Of a stretch of 64,000 bases of DNA, positions 9,167 to 16,674 are shown one piece after another; within the stretch, counting starts at the first letter, position 1; every line of letters starts with the position of its first letter. The DNA is taken from positions 3,330,501-3,394,500 of the forward strand of contig NZ_CP108430.1 in assembly GCF_041435335.1 (NCBI RefSeq), written 5' to 3'. The stretch comes from Streptomyces sp. NBC_01283 (GTDB taxonomy: Bacteria; Actinomycetota; Actinomycetes; Streptomycetales; Streptomycetaceae). The position numbers were made by a program, and so were the translations under genes. Under the pieces are notes generated by a model. That model was not told where the DNA came from, ran no database searches, and worked only from the letters and a program-made list of their open reading frames with translations.

Positions 9167-9634
9167 ATGAACGCGGAGACGGCAGGCCCCCGCACGCCCG
9201 AGCAGCGCAAGCGCGACACCCTGCACCGCCTCACCCACGACGTCGACGCCTGGGTGGCCACGGCCGACGCGGACAGCGGAACCCCGTATCTGATCCCCCT
9301 GTCCTTCCTCTGGGACGGCGAGAGCCTGCTCGTGGCCACACCGGACGCCAGCGTCACCGGCCGCAACCTCCGGGCGGCCGGCAAGGCGCGGGTCGGCGTC
9401 GGTCCGACCCGCGACGTCGTGCTCATCGAAGGGGCCGTACGCGCCCTGGGCGAGGACGAGTTGACCCGCGAGGTCGCTGACGCCTTCGCCGAGAAGACGG
9501 GCTTCGACCCGACCAAGCTCACCACCCTGTACACCTACTTCCGCATCACTCCGCAGCGGCTCCAGGCCTGGCGCGAGGCCGATGAGCTGGAGGGCCGGGA
9601 GCTGATGCTGGGCGGGCGGTGGACGGTGCGGTGA
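9167..9634 (+). CDS. Pyridoxamine 5'-phosphate oxidase-family (FMN/F420-binding split barrel) protein
   Basis: Protein of 155 residues beginning MNAETAGPRTPEQRKRDTLHRL, with the split-barrel core DVDAWVATADADSGTPYLIPLSFLWDGESLLVATP and NLRAAGKARVGVGPTRD. Such proteins bind FMN or F420 and reduce or oxidise small molecules, or handle haem. ATG 9167 has GGAGGA eight bases upstream. The gene is preceded by an ECF41-type promoter, so it is the presumptive regulon of the neighbouring sigma factor. ECF41 partners are usually carboxymuconolactone decarboxylases, oxidoreductases or epimerases; this is a less typical partner. Substrate unknown. Confidence 0.85.
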   Translation: MNAETAGPRTPEQRKRDTLHRLTHDVDAWVATADADSGTPYLIPLSFLWDGESLLVATPDASVTGRNLRAAGKARVGVGPTRDVVLIEGAVRALGEDELTREVADAFAEKTGFDPTKLTTLYTYFRITPQRLQAWREADELEGRELMLGGRWTVR

Positions 9635-9671
9635 GCCCCGTCGGGACCCCCGGGGCGCCGGGGGTCCGGGG

Positions 9672-10802
9672 TCAGTCCCGGCCGAGCAGCGGGGCCAGCG
9701 CCGCACGGAGGTCGTCGGGCCCGGTGTAGTGCAGCCCCGCCATGCCGAGCGCGACGGCGGCGTCCACGTTCTCCTTGCGGTCGTCCACGAACAGGCAGCG
9801 CTCGGCGGGGACCCCCGTGCGCTCCACGGCGATCTCGTAGATCCGGCGGTCGGGCTTGACGATGCCGACGTCCGCGCTGCTGACCACGGTGTGCGCCAGG
9901 TCGGCGATGCCGAGCTCGGCCAGGTCCTGGTCGAGCCAGGGGGTCGCGTTCGTCACGAGCGCCACATGCAGGTGCGCGCGGGCCCGCCTGAGCAGGTCCA
10001 CCACGGTGGCGTCGGCGGAGAAACCGGCCTCGGCGAGGGCGGTACCCAGGGCGTGCCCGCGCTCGTGGGGCACCCGGTCCGCGAGGCCGTGCGCGATGGC
10101 CTCCACCCACTCCTTCTTGCCGCTGTGCCCGAGCATCAGTGGCATGTCGGTCTCGGGCGCGAAGGCGATCTCGGTGGTGCTGCCGTGGGGAAGACCGGCG
10201 GCGCGCTCCATCTCCTCAAGACCCGACATGTCGTAGAAGCGGATCACGCCGTCGAGGTCGCAGAGCACGGCGTCGAACGGAAGCGGCTCCGGCTGTGCGG
10301 GCGTCACGGGCGTCACCGGCGTCACCGGCGTCACCGGCGTCACCGGCCAGGCGAAACGCAGCTTCTCCTTGGCTTCGGCGCCGATGCGGCCGTAGAAGCG
10401 GATCGCGCCCTCGTTCCACGCGGGCGTCTGCCACTGGACCTCGGTGAGGCCCAGGGCACGGGCCTGTTCCGCCACCGCGTCCGTCAGGCGCTCGCCGAGG
10501 CCGAGGCCCCGGTGACCGTCCCGCAGGAAGAGGCAGTCCATGTGGAGGTACTCGGCGCCGTCCCAGGTGGAGATCTCCGGCGCGCAGGTGGCGTAGCCGA
10601 CGACCTCGCCGCCGGGCAGCTCGGCCACCAAGCAGCGCAGACGCGGGTCCGGCACCTCGAAGAGGAGGGCGTGCAGACGCTGTTCCAGACCGGGGGCGGG
10701 CGGGGTGCCCTTCTCGTACGCGGCGTGCTCGGCGACGAGTTCCACGATGCGGGGGAGGTCGGCGGGGCGGGCGTGGCGCACGAGGGGCGCGTCGTACGTC
10801 AT
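9672..10802 (-). CDS. GNAT acetyltransferase - HAD hydrolase fusion
   Basis: Two-domain protein of about 376 residues. Residues 1-160 form a GNAT acetyltransferase (ARPADLPRIVELV..., acetyl-CoA loop region FLRDGHRGLGLGERL). Five VTP triplets and a Pro-rich stretch link it to a HAD-IA phosphatase: motif I DAVLCDLDGVIRFYD, motif II VTNAT, motif III Lys in GIVKPDRRIYE and motif IV FVDDRKENVDAA, all intact. ATG 10802 is chosen; it overlaps the stop of the upstream gene by four bases (ATGA). Combined acetyl and phosphoryl chemistry on one substrate is possible but unproven. Confidence 0.85.
   Translation of the reverse strand: MTYDAPLVRHARPADLPRIVELVAEHAAYEKGTPPAPGLEQRLHALLFEVPDPRLRCLVAELPGGEVVGYATCAPEISTWDGAEYLHMDCLFLRDGHRGLGLGERLTDAVAEQARALGLTEVQWQTPAWNEGAIRFYGRIGAEAKEKLRFAWPVTPVTPVTPVTPVTPAQPEPLPFDAVLCDLDGVIRFYDMSGLEEMERAAGLPHGSTTEIAFAPETDMPLMLGHSGKKEWVEAIAHGLADRVPHERGHALGTALAEAGFSADATVVDLLRRARAHLHVALVTNATPWLDQDLAELGIADLAHTVVSSADVGIVKPDRRIYEIAVERTGVPAERCLFVDDRKENVDAAVALGMAGLHYTGPDDLRAALAPLLGRD
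10300..10344. repeat. Five tandem 9-bp repeats inside the GNAT-HAD gene
   Basis: Unit GGCGTCACC repeated five times (first copy has one mismatch); on the coding strand it reads (VTP)5, the linker between the GNAT and HAD domains. Such arrays often vary in copy number. Confidence 0.9.
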
Positions 10803-11323
10803 CGCAGGTCCCCCTCGATGACGTCCTGGCCCCACGCGGTGAGCCGCTCGGGGAGGGTCCCGCTCCCGTCGAGCACGTGCCGGACGTAGGCGTCCCGCTC
10901 ATGCGCGAGCACGGCGGCCTCCCACACGCAGGGCGCGAGCCCCGCTCGGCCCGGCCGCAGCTCACCGGGGTCGTCGACGGGTCCGACGAAGACGGCGAGG
11001 TCGGACATGTAGCCCTCGATCCAGCTGTGCACGAGGACGTAGTCCCCGTCACCGCCCGCGTGCACGATCAGCACGGCGAGCCCTGCCGACCCACGGGCGC
11101 CACCGAGGCCCAAGTACGCCCCTGCGATCGCGAGCGCGGACTCCTCGGCCCGCGCGGTCACCTTCCGTCCGGGCGCCTCGACGGCGTACGTCTTCACGAG
11201 GTGCCCGCCGGCCTCCCGGACCCCCAGAGGCCGTGCGGTGCGTGCGTGATGGCCGTCGGCGAGGGCGAGCAGCCGCCCGGTGTCGACAGCCGGAGGAAGC
11301 TGATCCAGCTCGGTCATGTCCAT
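10799..11323 (-). CDS. Conserved hypothetical protein
   Basis: Soluble protein of about 174 residues (MDMTELDQLPPAVDTGRLLALADGHH...) with the segments VKTYAVEAPGRKVTARAEES and YVLVHSWIEGYMSDLAVFVGP. No catalytic motif is recognised. The start at ATG 11323 (or 11317) is preferred over a longer frame to 11392 lacking a ribosome site. Its stop overlaps the start of the GNAT-HAD gene by four bases, so the two are translationally coupled, suggesting a shared but unknown function. Confidence 0.7.
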   Translation of the reverse strand: MDMTELDQLPPAVDTGRLLALADGHHARTARPLGVREAGGHLVKTYAVEAPGRKVTARAEESALAIAGAYLGLGGARGSAGLAVLIVHAGGDGDYVLVHSWIEGYMSDLAVFVGPVDDPGELRPGRAGLAPCVWEAAVLAHERDAYVRHVLDGSGTLPERLTAWGQDVIEGDLR

Positions 11324-11417
11324 GAGCCCATGATGCAGATGTCCCCTGTTTCGCGTGAGTCGGGTGTGGGCTGTCCATGGGCCACTCCTCAAGCGGCGGC
11401 TGCCCCGCCGGTCCCCG

Positions 11418-12326
11418 CTACTTCTCGGCGAGCACTTGCTTCACGTTGGCCCGCAACCGTTCCTGGTCCGCGCGCACCGCGTCGTACACGTCCTTGTGGC
11501 GGGCCACATCCGCGCGCTGCTTCTCCTCGCGCACCGCCCACCACACACCGGCCGTGTTGTGCTCGCGCTTGCACTCGACGTCGGCGGTTGCCGTGGCCCG
11601 CTCCTTCTCCGTCCGGCCGGTGTTGCCGCCGTGGTCGTTCCCCCGGCTCCACGCCTTGTCCCGGAACGCGTCCTCCGGGGTCTTGTAGTGCTTGATCCCT
11701 TTGCTCTCCAGGCACGCGGACCAAGTGGCGAGGGCCTTGCGCACCTGCTCGTCCTTGATCACCGCCTTGTCCACGGCCTGGCTCCGCTCGGACGCGTACG
11801 TCCACATGCGCGTCTTGTTCCGCACGCCTTCGCTGAGACGATCGGCGCCGCTGCTCACGCACCCGCCTCTCTCTCCGGGCTTCCGGCTCATTTCGTGCAT
11901 CGCCTCGTACTCGTCATCCGTCATGGCGCGGCCCTTCGGTCGCGCGGGATCGGTGAAGGACCGCTTCGGGTCCCAGCCGTAGCCCCAGCGGCGGGCGCTG
12001 TCGAGGTCGAGCTGCCCGTACGGATACGACGTCATCGCCACGGCGATCAGCGAGTACGACGAAGCCATCTTCTGCTGCCCGGGATAGAGGGGGAAGTCCT
12101 CGAAGCCGAGCTTCCGCATGCAGCGCTGCGTCATGCGCGCCTGCGCCTCGGTATGGCGGCGGCTGTCGCGATGGCTGAACTCGTAGCGGTCGAGGGGCAG
12201 TTCAGGTATGTCCTTGGCCTCCTTCACGGAGGGGATGCCGGGATCTCCCGAGCCTCCCCCTGTCGCCCCGGACCCGCATCCCGCGAGCCCCACGACCACC
12301 AGCCCCGCGACAGTCCACCGGGTCAT
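11418..12326 (-). CDS. Secreted lipoprotein, hypothetical
   Basis: About 302 residues beginning MTRWTVAGLVVVGLAGCGSG, a lipoprotein signal with lipobox LAGC at Cys17; the mature part is hydrophilic with scattered cysteines and a long charged C-terminal helix (VRADQERLRANVKQVLAEK). ATG 12326 is preferred because GGAG lies four bases upstream; ATG 12356 is an alternative. No domain is recognised. Predicted to be anchored on the outer face of the cytoplasmic membrane. Confidence 0.75.
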   Translation of the reverse strand: MTRWTVAGLVVVGLAGCGSGATGGGSGDPGIPSVKEAKDIPELPLDRYEFSHRDSRRHTEAQARMTQRCMRKLGFEDFPLYPGQQKMASSYSLIAVAMTSYPYGQLDLDSARRWGYGWDPKRSFTDPARPKGRAMTDDEYEAMHEMSRKPGERGGCVSSGADRLSEGVRNKTRMWTYASERSQAVDKAVIKDEQVRKALATWSACLESKGIKHYKTPEDAFRDKAWSRGNDHGGNTGRTEKERATATADVECKREHNTAGVWWAVREEKQRADVARHKDVYDAVRADQERLRANVKQVLAEK

Positions 12327-12473
12327 CGCACTCCGCGTCGGCCCCCACAGCCCCATCGGTCCGTCCCCTCCCCAGGTGACTCACGTACCGGAACCGTCGG
12401 ACCATACATCCCGTCTCGCGTCGGACCCTCAACACCCCGCGTCAGTCAGTCCGGTTGAGGGGCCGCTCGGTCG

Positions 12474-12833
12474 TCACGCCCTCAGTGCCGTGTCCACCAG
12501 GGAACGCACCTCGTCCTCCGAGAGGCCGAGCTCCAGCGCGTCGGCGACGAACGCCCGCACCCGCTGGCCGAGTTGGGCGCGGGCCTGCGCCGCGGCGCCG
12601 TCCACGACGATCGCCCCGCGGCCCCGCCGGAGCTCGATCAGGCCCTCATCACGCAACTGCTGGTAACCGCGCAGCACCGTATGGACGTTGACCCCGAGGG
12701 AGTCGGCGAGCGTGCGTGCGGCGGGCAGCCGTTCATCCGGCCGCGCGGAGCCGTCGACGACCGCGCGGCGCGCGCACGCGGCGATCTGGTCGGCGAGAGG
12801 CACCGACGATGTCGCATCGATCCGGAACAGCAT
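12474..12833 (-). CDS. GntR-family regulator, YtrA subfamily
   Basis: DNA-binding protein of 119 residues. A winged helix (residues about 10-75: PLADQIAACARRAVVDG..., LPAARTLADSLGVNVHTVLRGYQQL) is followed by a short helical tail of about 40 residues instead of a large effector domain, diagnostic of YtrA-type GntR proteins. These normally repress their own operon, usually one with a transporter or membrane protein. It lies five bases downstream of the DUF1648 membrane gene, as its partner; an inverted repeat at the operon head is the likely operator. Confidence 0.88.
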   Translation of the reverse strand: MLFRIDATSSVPLADQIAACARRAVVDGSARPDERLPAARTLADSLGVNVHTVLRGYQQLRDEGLIELRRGRGAIVVDGAAAQARAQLGQRVRAFVADALELGLSEDEVRSLVDTALRA

Positions 12834-12837
12834 GCTG

Positions 12838-13929
12838 TCAACGCCGCCCGTCGTCCGTGCGGTTCATGCGGTCCGCCTGGCCGGTGTGGTCCGCGTGGCC
12901 CGCCCGCTCCACCAGGGTGTTGAGGAGCGCGGCGGCCGTCGCGGAGTCCTCGACCGTGACGGCGAAGTCCTTGCCGTTCGCCCGCCGGACCACCAGCGCC
13001 TCGCCCGACCGCATGATGACACCGGAGCGCCCGGGGACGATCCGGTAGCCCCAGCCCCCGTAATCCGCGAAGGCGTTGATCTGCCGCGCGTCCGCACGCT
13101 CGATGCGGTCCAGGGGCAGCCGGATGCGCGGCCACGGCACCATCCCCGGCGAGACCGTGAGGCCCCGCCGGTCCACGGTGACGCAGGCCCGCGCGAAGGC
13201 GGCGATCAGGAGCCCGGGGACGAACAGGGACAGCGGCGTCAGCCAGCCGTCGTCCAGCAGCCACAGGGTGACGATGCCCGCCACCGCCAGCGCGATGCCC
13301 GTCCCGCTCAGCACCCAGGAGCCCGTCCGCCGCACCCACCCGGCGACCTCGTCCCGCCCCAGGTCGAGCCGGTCGGCGGCTCCCTGCCCCGCCGTGCCGA
13401 GCGGCGCCCGCACATCGGGCAGCGGCACGAACCGCGCGAGTCCGGCGCCCGCGCCCGCCGCGAGCCCGGCGACGGCGACCGCGACGGCGAGGTGCCACAG
13501 GGGGAACACCGCCGTGGCGCCGTCGGCGGTGCCACGGTTGGCGACGAGGCTCGCGCCCATCGGCCAGGCCAGGAACGCGGCGGTCGCGAACGCGCCGGCG
13601 AGCAGCCCTCGGAACCCGCGCCGGTAGGCAGCGAGGTCGCTGCGCAGGACGAACAGGACGCCCGCCGCGCCGAGCACGACGAACACCCCGACCAGCATCA
13701 CGAGGAACCCACCGTGCCCGACATAACCGTCCGCCTCGCCGTCGGCACCGAAGTGCCGGGCCAGCCGGTCGGGCAGTTGATCACGGACGGTCGCGTACAC
13801 CGCCAGGTCGGCGACGAGCCCGAGCACGAAGGGCAGCGCGATGAGCAGCGCGACGCGGGCGCCACCGGCACCACGGGCCTCACGCGCGCCACGGGAGTCA
13901 CGACGGGATGAGCGAGCAGCCATTGCCAT
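12838..13929 (-). CDS. DUF1648-domain integral membrane protein
   Basis: Membrane protein of about 363 residues. After a basic N-terminus comes a helix (VALLIALPFVLGLVADLAVYATV) and the DUF1648 motif DQLPDRLARHFGADGEADGYV, then several further helices and a soluble PH-like C-terminal region (VTVDRRGLTVSPGMVPWPRIRLP). ATG 13929 is fixed by GGAGG five bases upstream; that site sits inside a 12-bp inverted repeat. First gene of a two-gene operon with a YtrA-type repressor. DUF1648 proteins are often paired with such regulators; an immunity or envelope-stress role is speculative. Confidence 0.82.
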   Translation of the reverse strand: MAMAARSSRRDSRGAREARGAGGARVALLIALPFVLGLVADLAVYATVRDQLPDRLARHFGADGEADGYVGHGGFLVMLVGVFVVLGAAGVLFVLRSDLAAYRRGFRGLLAGAFATAAFLAWPMGASLVANRGTADGATAVFPLWHLAVAVAVAGLAAGAGAGLARFVPLPDVRAPLGTAGQGAADRLDLGRDEVAGWVRRTGSWVLSGTGIALAVAGIVTLWLLDDGWLTPLSLFVPGLLIAAFARACVTVDRRGLTVSPGMVPWPRIRLPLDRIERADARQINAFADYGGWGYRIVPGRSGVIMRSGEALVVRRANGKDFAVTVEDSATAAALLNTLVERAGHADHTGQADRMNRTDDGRR

Positions 13930-14186
13930 GAAAACCTCCATTGTTCGCATCCTAATAGAACAATGGAGGCGCACGAAAGGGCGCCCACTCGATCCTCGGG
14001 TTCAGGCTCGGGCTCGTCCACGCACGCGTCGCACCCCGGGTTGTGGCATGGCCCGGGGCCCCACACAGGGACGTACGCGCCGAGGATCTTGCGTCGCTTG
14101 ATGGCCGTACCGACAGGCCGTCCGCAGCTCGCGCACACCGGCTCGCTCCGCGGGCGGGGGCCGGAACGGCTCCCATCGCTGCCCAT
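13698..14186 (-). CDS. Uncertain small Cys-rich protein
   Basis: An open frame begins MGSDGSRSGPRPRSEPVCASC and continues with CGRPVGTAIKRRKILGAYVP, then VWGPGPCHNPGCDACVDEPE. The Cys pairs suggest a zinc ribbon and the first 65 residues look genuinely coding. The frame then runs 232 bases into the DUF1648 gene in another register, which is implausible; a real stop may be nearer 13950 through a frameshift or a misplaced end. The ribosome site before ATG 14186 is weak. Function unknown. Confidence 0.35.
   Translation of the reverse strand: MGSDGSRSGPRPRSEPVCASCGRPVGTAIKRRKILGAYVPVWGPGPCHNPGCDACVDEPEPEPEDRVGALSCASIVLLGCEQWRFSWQWLLAHPVVTPVARVRPVVPVAPASRCSSRCPSCSGSSPTWRCTRPSVINCPTGWPGTSVPTARRTVMSGTVGSS
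13935..13969 (-). promoter_or_regulatory. 12-bp inverted-repeat operator of the DUF1648-GntR operon
   Basis: Perfect inverted repeat: CCTCCATTGTTC at 13935-13946 and its complement at 13958-13969, 11-base spacer. The arm nearest the gene contains the GGAGG ribosome site of the DUF1648 start (13929). Position and symmetry fit a YtrA/GntR autorepression site; an RNA hairpin hiding the ribosome site is an alternative. Confidence 0.65.
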
Positions 14187-14230
14187 ACGTCCAAGGTAGG
14201 ACGGGTCGCCCCGCCCGGAAAGCCCGGCCG

Positions 14231-14845
14231 TCAGCGCTTCCTGCGGTACGTCCGTACGACGATGCCGTTCCCGAAGGCCCGGGACGCGTCGAACGCGAAC
14301 TCACTGACCACCGGCTCCGCCTCCGCGCCCGCACCCACGCCCGCCCCCAGGTCGAACATCGGCATGCCGGTCCCGAGGAGCAGCGGGTACGTCTTGATGA
14401 CCAGCTCGTCGATCTCGTCCCGCAGCTCCCCCGCGATCCTCGCGCCGCCGCACAGCCAGATGTCGAACTCGCTGACCTCCCGCTTGAGTTCGCGGATCCT
14501 CCCGATCACGTCGTCGGAGATGATCTCGACATTCGGGTCGGGCGACTTTTCGAGGGTGGCGGACGCCACGTACTCCCGCAGATGCCCGTACGGACTCGTG
14601 ACGCCGGCGTCCAGGGCGAGGCGGTAGCTGCCCCTGCCCTGGACGACCGTGTCGAAATGCTTGTTCTCCACGTCTGCGAGACCCAGGGCCCGGCGAACTC
14701 CGGTCGGCAGCGTCTCCGGGTATTCCGTCCCGAGGAACGTCAGGAACTCCTCGTCCACATGCGACATGAGGGATTCCATGCCGCCACTCCGGTCGCTGAT
14801 GAAGCCGTCGATCGACACGGCGACGAGATACACGAGCTTTCGCAA
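14231..14845 (-). CDS. Dihydrofolate reductase / RibD C-terminal family protein
   Basis: Protein of 204 residues with the RibD_C/DHFR-like fold: RKLVYLVAVSIDGFISDRSG at the N-terminus (strand plus DGF substrate turn) and FDIWLCGGARIAGELRDEIDEL for the NADPH-binding GG region. Many actinobacterial members are reductases of unknown substrate. The start is TTG 14845, supported by AGGAG five bases upstream. It lies 96 bases downstream of the GAF-ANTAR gene on the same strand. Confidence 0.88.
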   Translation of the reverse strand: MRKLVYLVAVSIDGFISDRSGGMESLMSHVDEEFLTFLGTEYPETLPTGVRRALGLADVENKHFDTVVQGRGSYRLALDAGVTSPYGHLREYVASATLEKSPDPNVEIISDDVIGRIRELKREVSEFDIWLCGGARIAGELRDEIDELVIKTYPLLLGTGMPMFDLGAGVGAGAEAEPVVSEFAFDASRAFGNGIVVRTYRRKR

Positions 14846-14941
14846 GGGGGGCTCCTGACTCGGAATTACTTCTTCTTGAATCCGGCGGGCCCCAGACTTC
14901 GCAGGGAGAAGACCGAGCGCCGAGGGGCGGGAACCGCCACG

Positions 14942-15706
14942 TCACCCCCGGCGGATTCCCTCCGTGTCGAGCTCCCCCGCCACCACCTGCCGCGCGCACT
15001 CCGCGAGCCGCAGGCGGTTCGCGCGCGCGTGGCGCCGCAGCGCCCCGAACGCCTCGTCGACCGTGCACTTCCAGCGCTCGGCGAGCACGCCTTTTGCCTG
15101 CTCGATGTCGATCCGGCTGGTGAGCGCCTCCTGCAGCTGGCCGCGCTCCACCTCACTCTGCTCCAGGGAACGCCGCTGCAGTATCGCGATCGTGGCGACG
15201 TCCGCGAGGGCCTGGGCGAGCGCGATCTCGTCGGGGCCCATCACCTGCGGCTTCGCCTGGAAGAGATTCAGCGTGCCGAGCGTCTGATCTCCCTGGCGCA
15301 GGGGCAGTACCTGCGTCATCGCGTAACCGGCATCCCTGGCGCACGTCGCGAACCGCGGCCAGGTGGTGGTCGCCTCAAGGCCGTTGAGCGCGATGTTCAC
15401 GTGTGCGACACCGGAGCGGTAGCAGTCCAGGCACGGTCCCTGTTCCCGCTGCAGTGCGAACAGATCGAGCACCCATGCGTGCTCGCCGGACGCCGCGACG
15501 AGCTGCAACTCGTCCTCGGGATCCGCCAGCAGGACGCCCGCGACCGAGACGCCGAGGAGTTCCACGCAGCGCACGGCCAGGCTCTGCAAGAACTCGGCTA
15601 CATCGAAATCCTCGGTCAACGAATCAGCCACCCCCACGAATGCCTCCGCCAGAAGTCGCTCGCGGGACGTGGCGCCGGACACCTGACGGGTCACTTCGTG
15701 GGACAT
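14942..15706 (-). CDS. GAF-ANTAR RNA-binding antiterminator-type regulator
   Basis: About 254 residues: a GAF sensor domain (residues about 25-165, with GVSVAGVLLADPEDELQLVA) and a C-terminal ANTAR domain (LTSRIDIEQAKGVLAERWKC, then VDEAFGALRRHARANRLRL), which binds paired RNA hairpins to prevent transcription termination. ATG 15706 is preferred; the frame stays open to 15745. GAF ligands are not predictable. Such orphan GAF-ANTAR proteins are numerous in Streptomyces; here the nearest downstream gene is the DHFR-like one. Targets unknown. Confidence 0.9.
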   Translation of the reverse strand: MSHEVTRQVSGATSRERLLAEAFVGVADSLTEDFDVAEFLQSLAVRCVELLGVSVAGVLLADPEDELQLVAASGEHAWVLDLFALQREQGPCLDCYRSGVAHVNIALNGLEATTTWPRFATCARDAGYAMTQVLPLRQGDQTLGTLNLFQAKPQVMGPDEIALAQALADVATIAILQRRSLEQSEVERGQLQEALTSRIDIEQAKGVLAERWKCTVDEAFGALRRHARANRLRLAECARQVVAGELDTEGIRRG

Positions 15707-15763
15707 GGAGCTCGTCCCCCCCTTCGTTGTGTCCATGGACAACACAGCGGTGCTTGGACGACT

Positions 15764-16393
15764 TTATGCGAATCGGCCGGTGTCGCCACCGTCCGTGCCG
15801 GAAGGTTCGGGCTCCCGCCACATCGGCCACAACTGCGGGCCGTCCGGAAGGTTTATGGCGTTACCGATGAACCGGAATCCGAGCCGCGAGTAGAGCGCGC
15901 GACTGCGGCTGCTGCTCGCCTCCAGATAGGCGTGCAGCCCTTCCCGGTCACAGCGTTCGAGTACGGCGCCGATCAGCGCCGAGCCGAGCCCCTCGCCCTG
16001 CCGCTCCGGGCTCACGCCGATCATGTGCAGGTACTGGTGGGGCCGTTCGGTCGGGTGCGCCTCGCCGGTCAGCCGGGCGATCTCCTCGATCCGCGCGTTG
16101 CCCGGGTCCACGGCCTCGCGCAACTGCGCTGGCCCTTCCTCCGCGTCCTCGTCCGCGCCGGCGGGGACGGACCACCACAGGGCGACGGCCGAGCCGTCCT
16201 CCGTGATGTCGACGTAGCCCTCGCTCAGCGCGAGGTCGAGGAAACCGTCCATCAGCGCGCCGTGCCTGCGGCGGCGGTACTCCGCGTCGGGGAAGACCCA
16301 GCTGCTCACCGGGTCGTCCCGGAACGCCTCGTCGAGCAGCCGGACCAGGTCCGCCCTGTCGCTCTCCCCGGCCCTCCGGATGACTACGCCCAC
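15764..16393 (-). CDS. GNAT-family N-acetyltransferase
   Basis: Protein of 209 residues with a full GNAT core: IRRAGESDRADLVRLLDEAF (beta-1/alpha-1), YLHMIGVSPERQGEGLGSALI (motif A; acetyl-CoA pyrophosphate loop RQGEGLGSA) and YLEASSSRSRALYSRLGFRF (motif B). The segment around SSWVFPDAEYRRRRHGALMDG resembles the group next to antibiotic-tailoring acetyltransferases, but the acceptor is unknown. Monocistronic; 57 bases upstream of the GAF-ANTAR start on the same strand. Confidence 0.88.
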   Translation of the reverse strand: MGVVIRRAGESDRADLVRLLDEAFRDDPVSSWVFPDAEYRRRRHGALMDGFLDLALSEGYVDITEDGSAVALWWSVPAGADEDAEEGPAQLREAVDPGNARIEEIARLTGEAHPTERPHQYLHMIGVSPERQGEGLGSALIGAVLERCDREGLHAYLEASSSRSRALYSRLGFRFIGNAINLPDGPQLWPMWREPEPSGTDGGDTGRFA

Positions 16394-16490
16394 AGCCCGC
16401 CCCTTTGCCCCTCGCCCACGCTCAACTGCGTGTAACGCCCCACCGGTTGCTTCGGTTGCAGCCTAGGCGATCGGGCCCCGGCACACCGGC

Positions 16491-16532
16491 GAGCCCCGCA
16501 CCCTGACCGGATCTCGGCAGGATGCGGGGCTC
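16491..16532 (-). terminator. Putative terminator after the encapsulin operon
   Basis: 10-bp perfect stem (16491-16500 with 16523-16532), 22-base loop, downstream of the polyprenyl synthase stop on the minus strand. The rest of the 281-base gap holds a short GC-rich tandem repeat (CCGTCCGGC, about 16556-16582) and nothing else recognised. Confidence 0.5.
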
Positions 16533-16674
16533 ACCGCTCGTGTTCGACGTCTTGTCCGGCCCGTCCGGCCCGTCCGGCCCGTCTTGCCGGGCTGGTCCCT
16601 TCTCCGCGGGCAGCCGTACGCCACCGTGTGCTGACGTACACCGCCGTACGGCAGATGCGTGTGCCTCCCTACGC

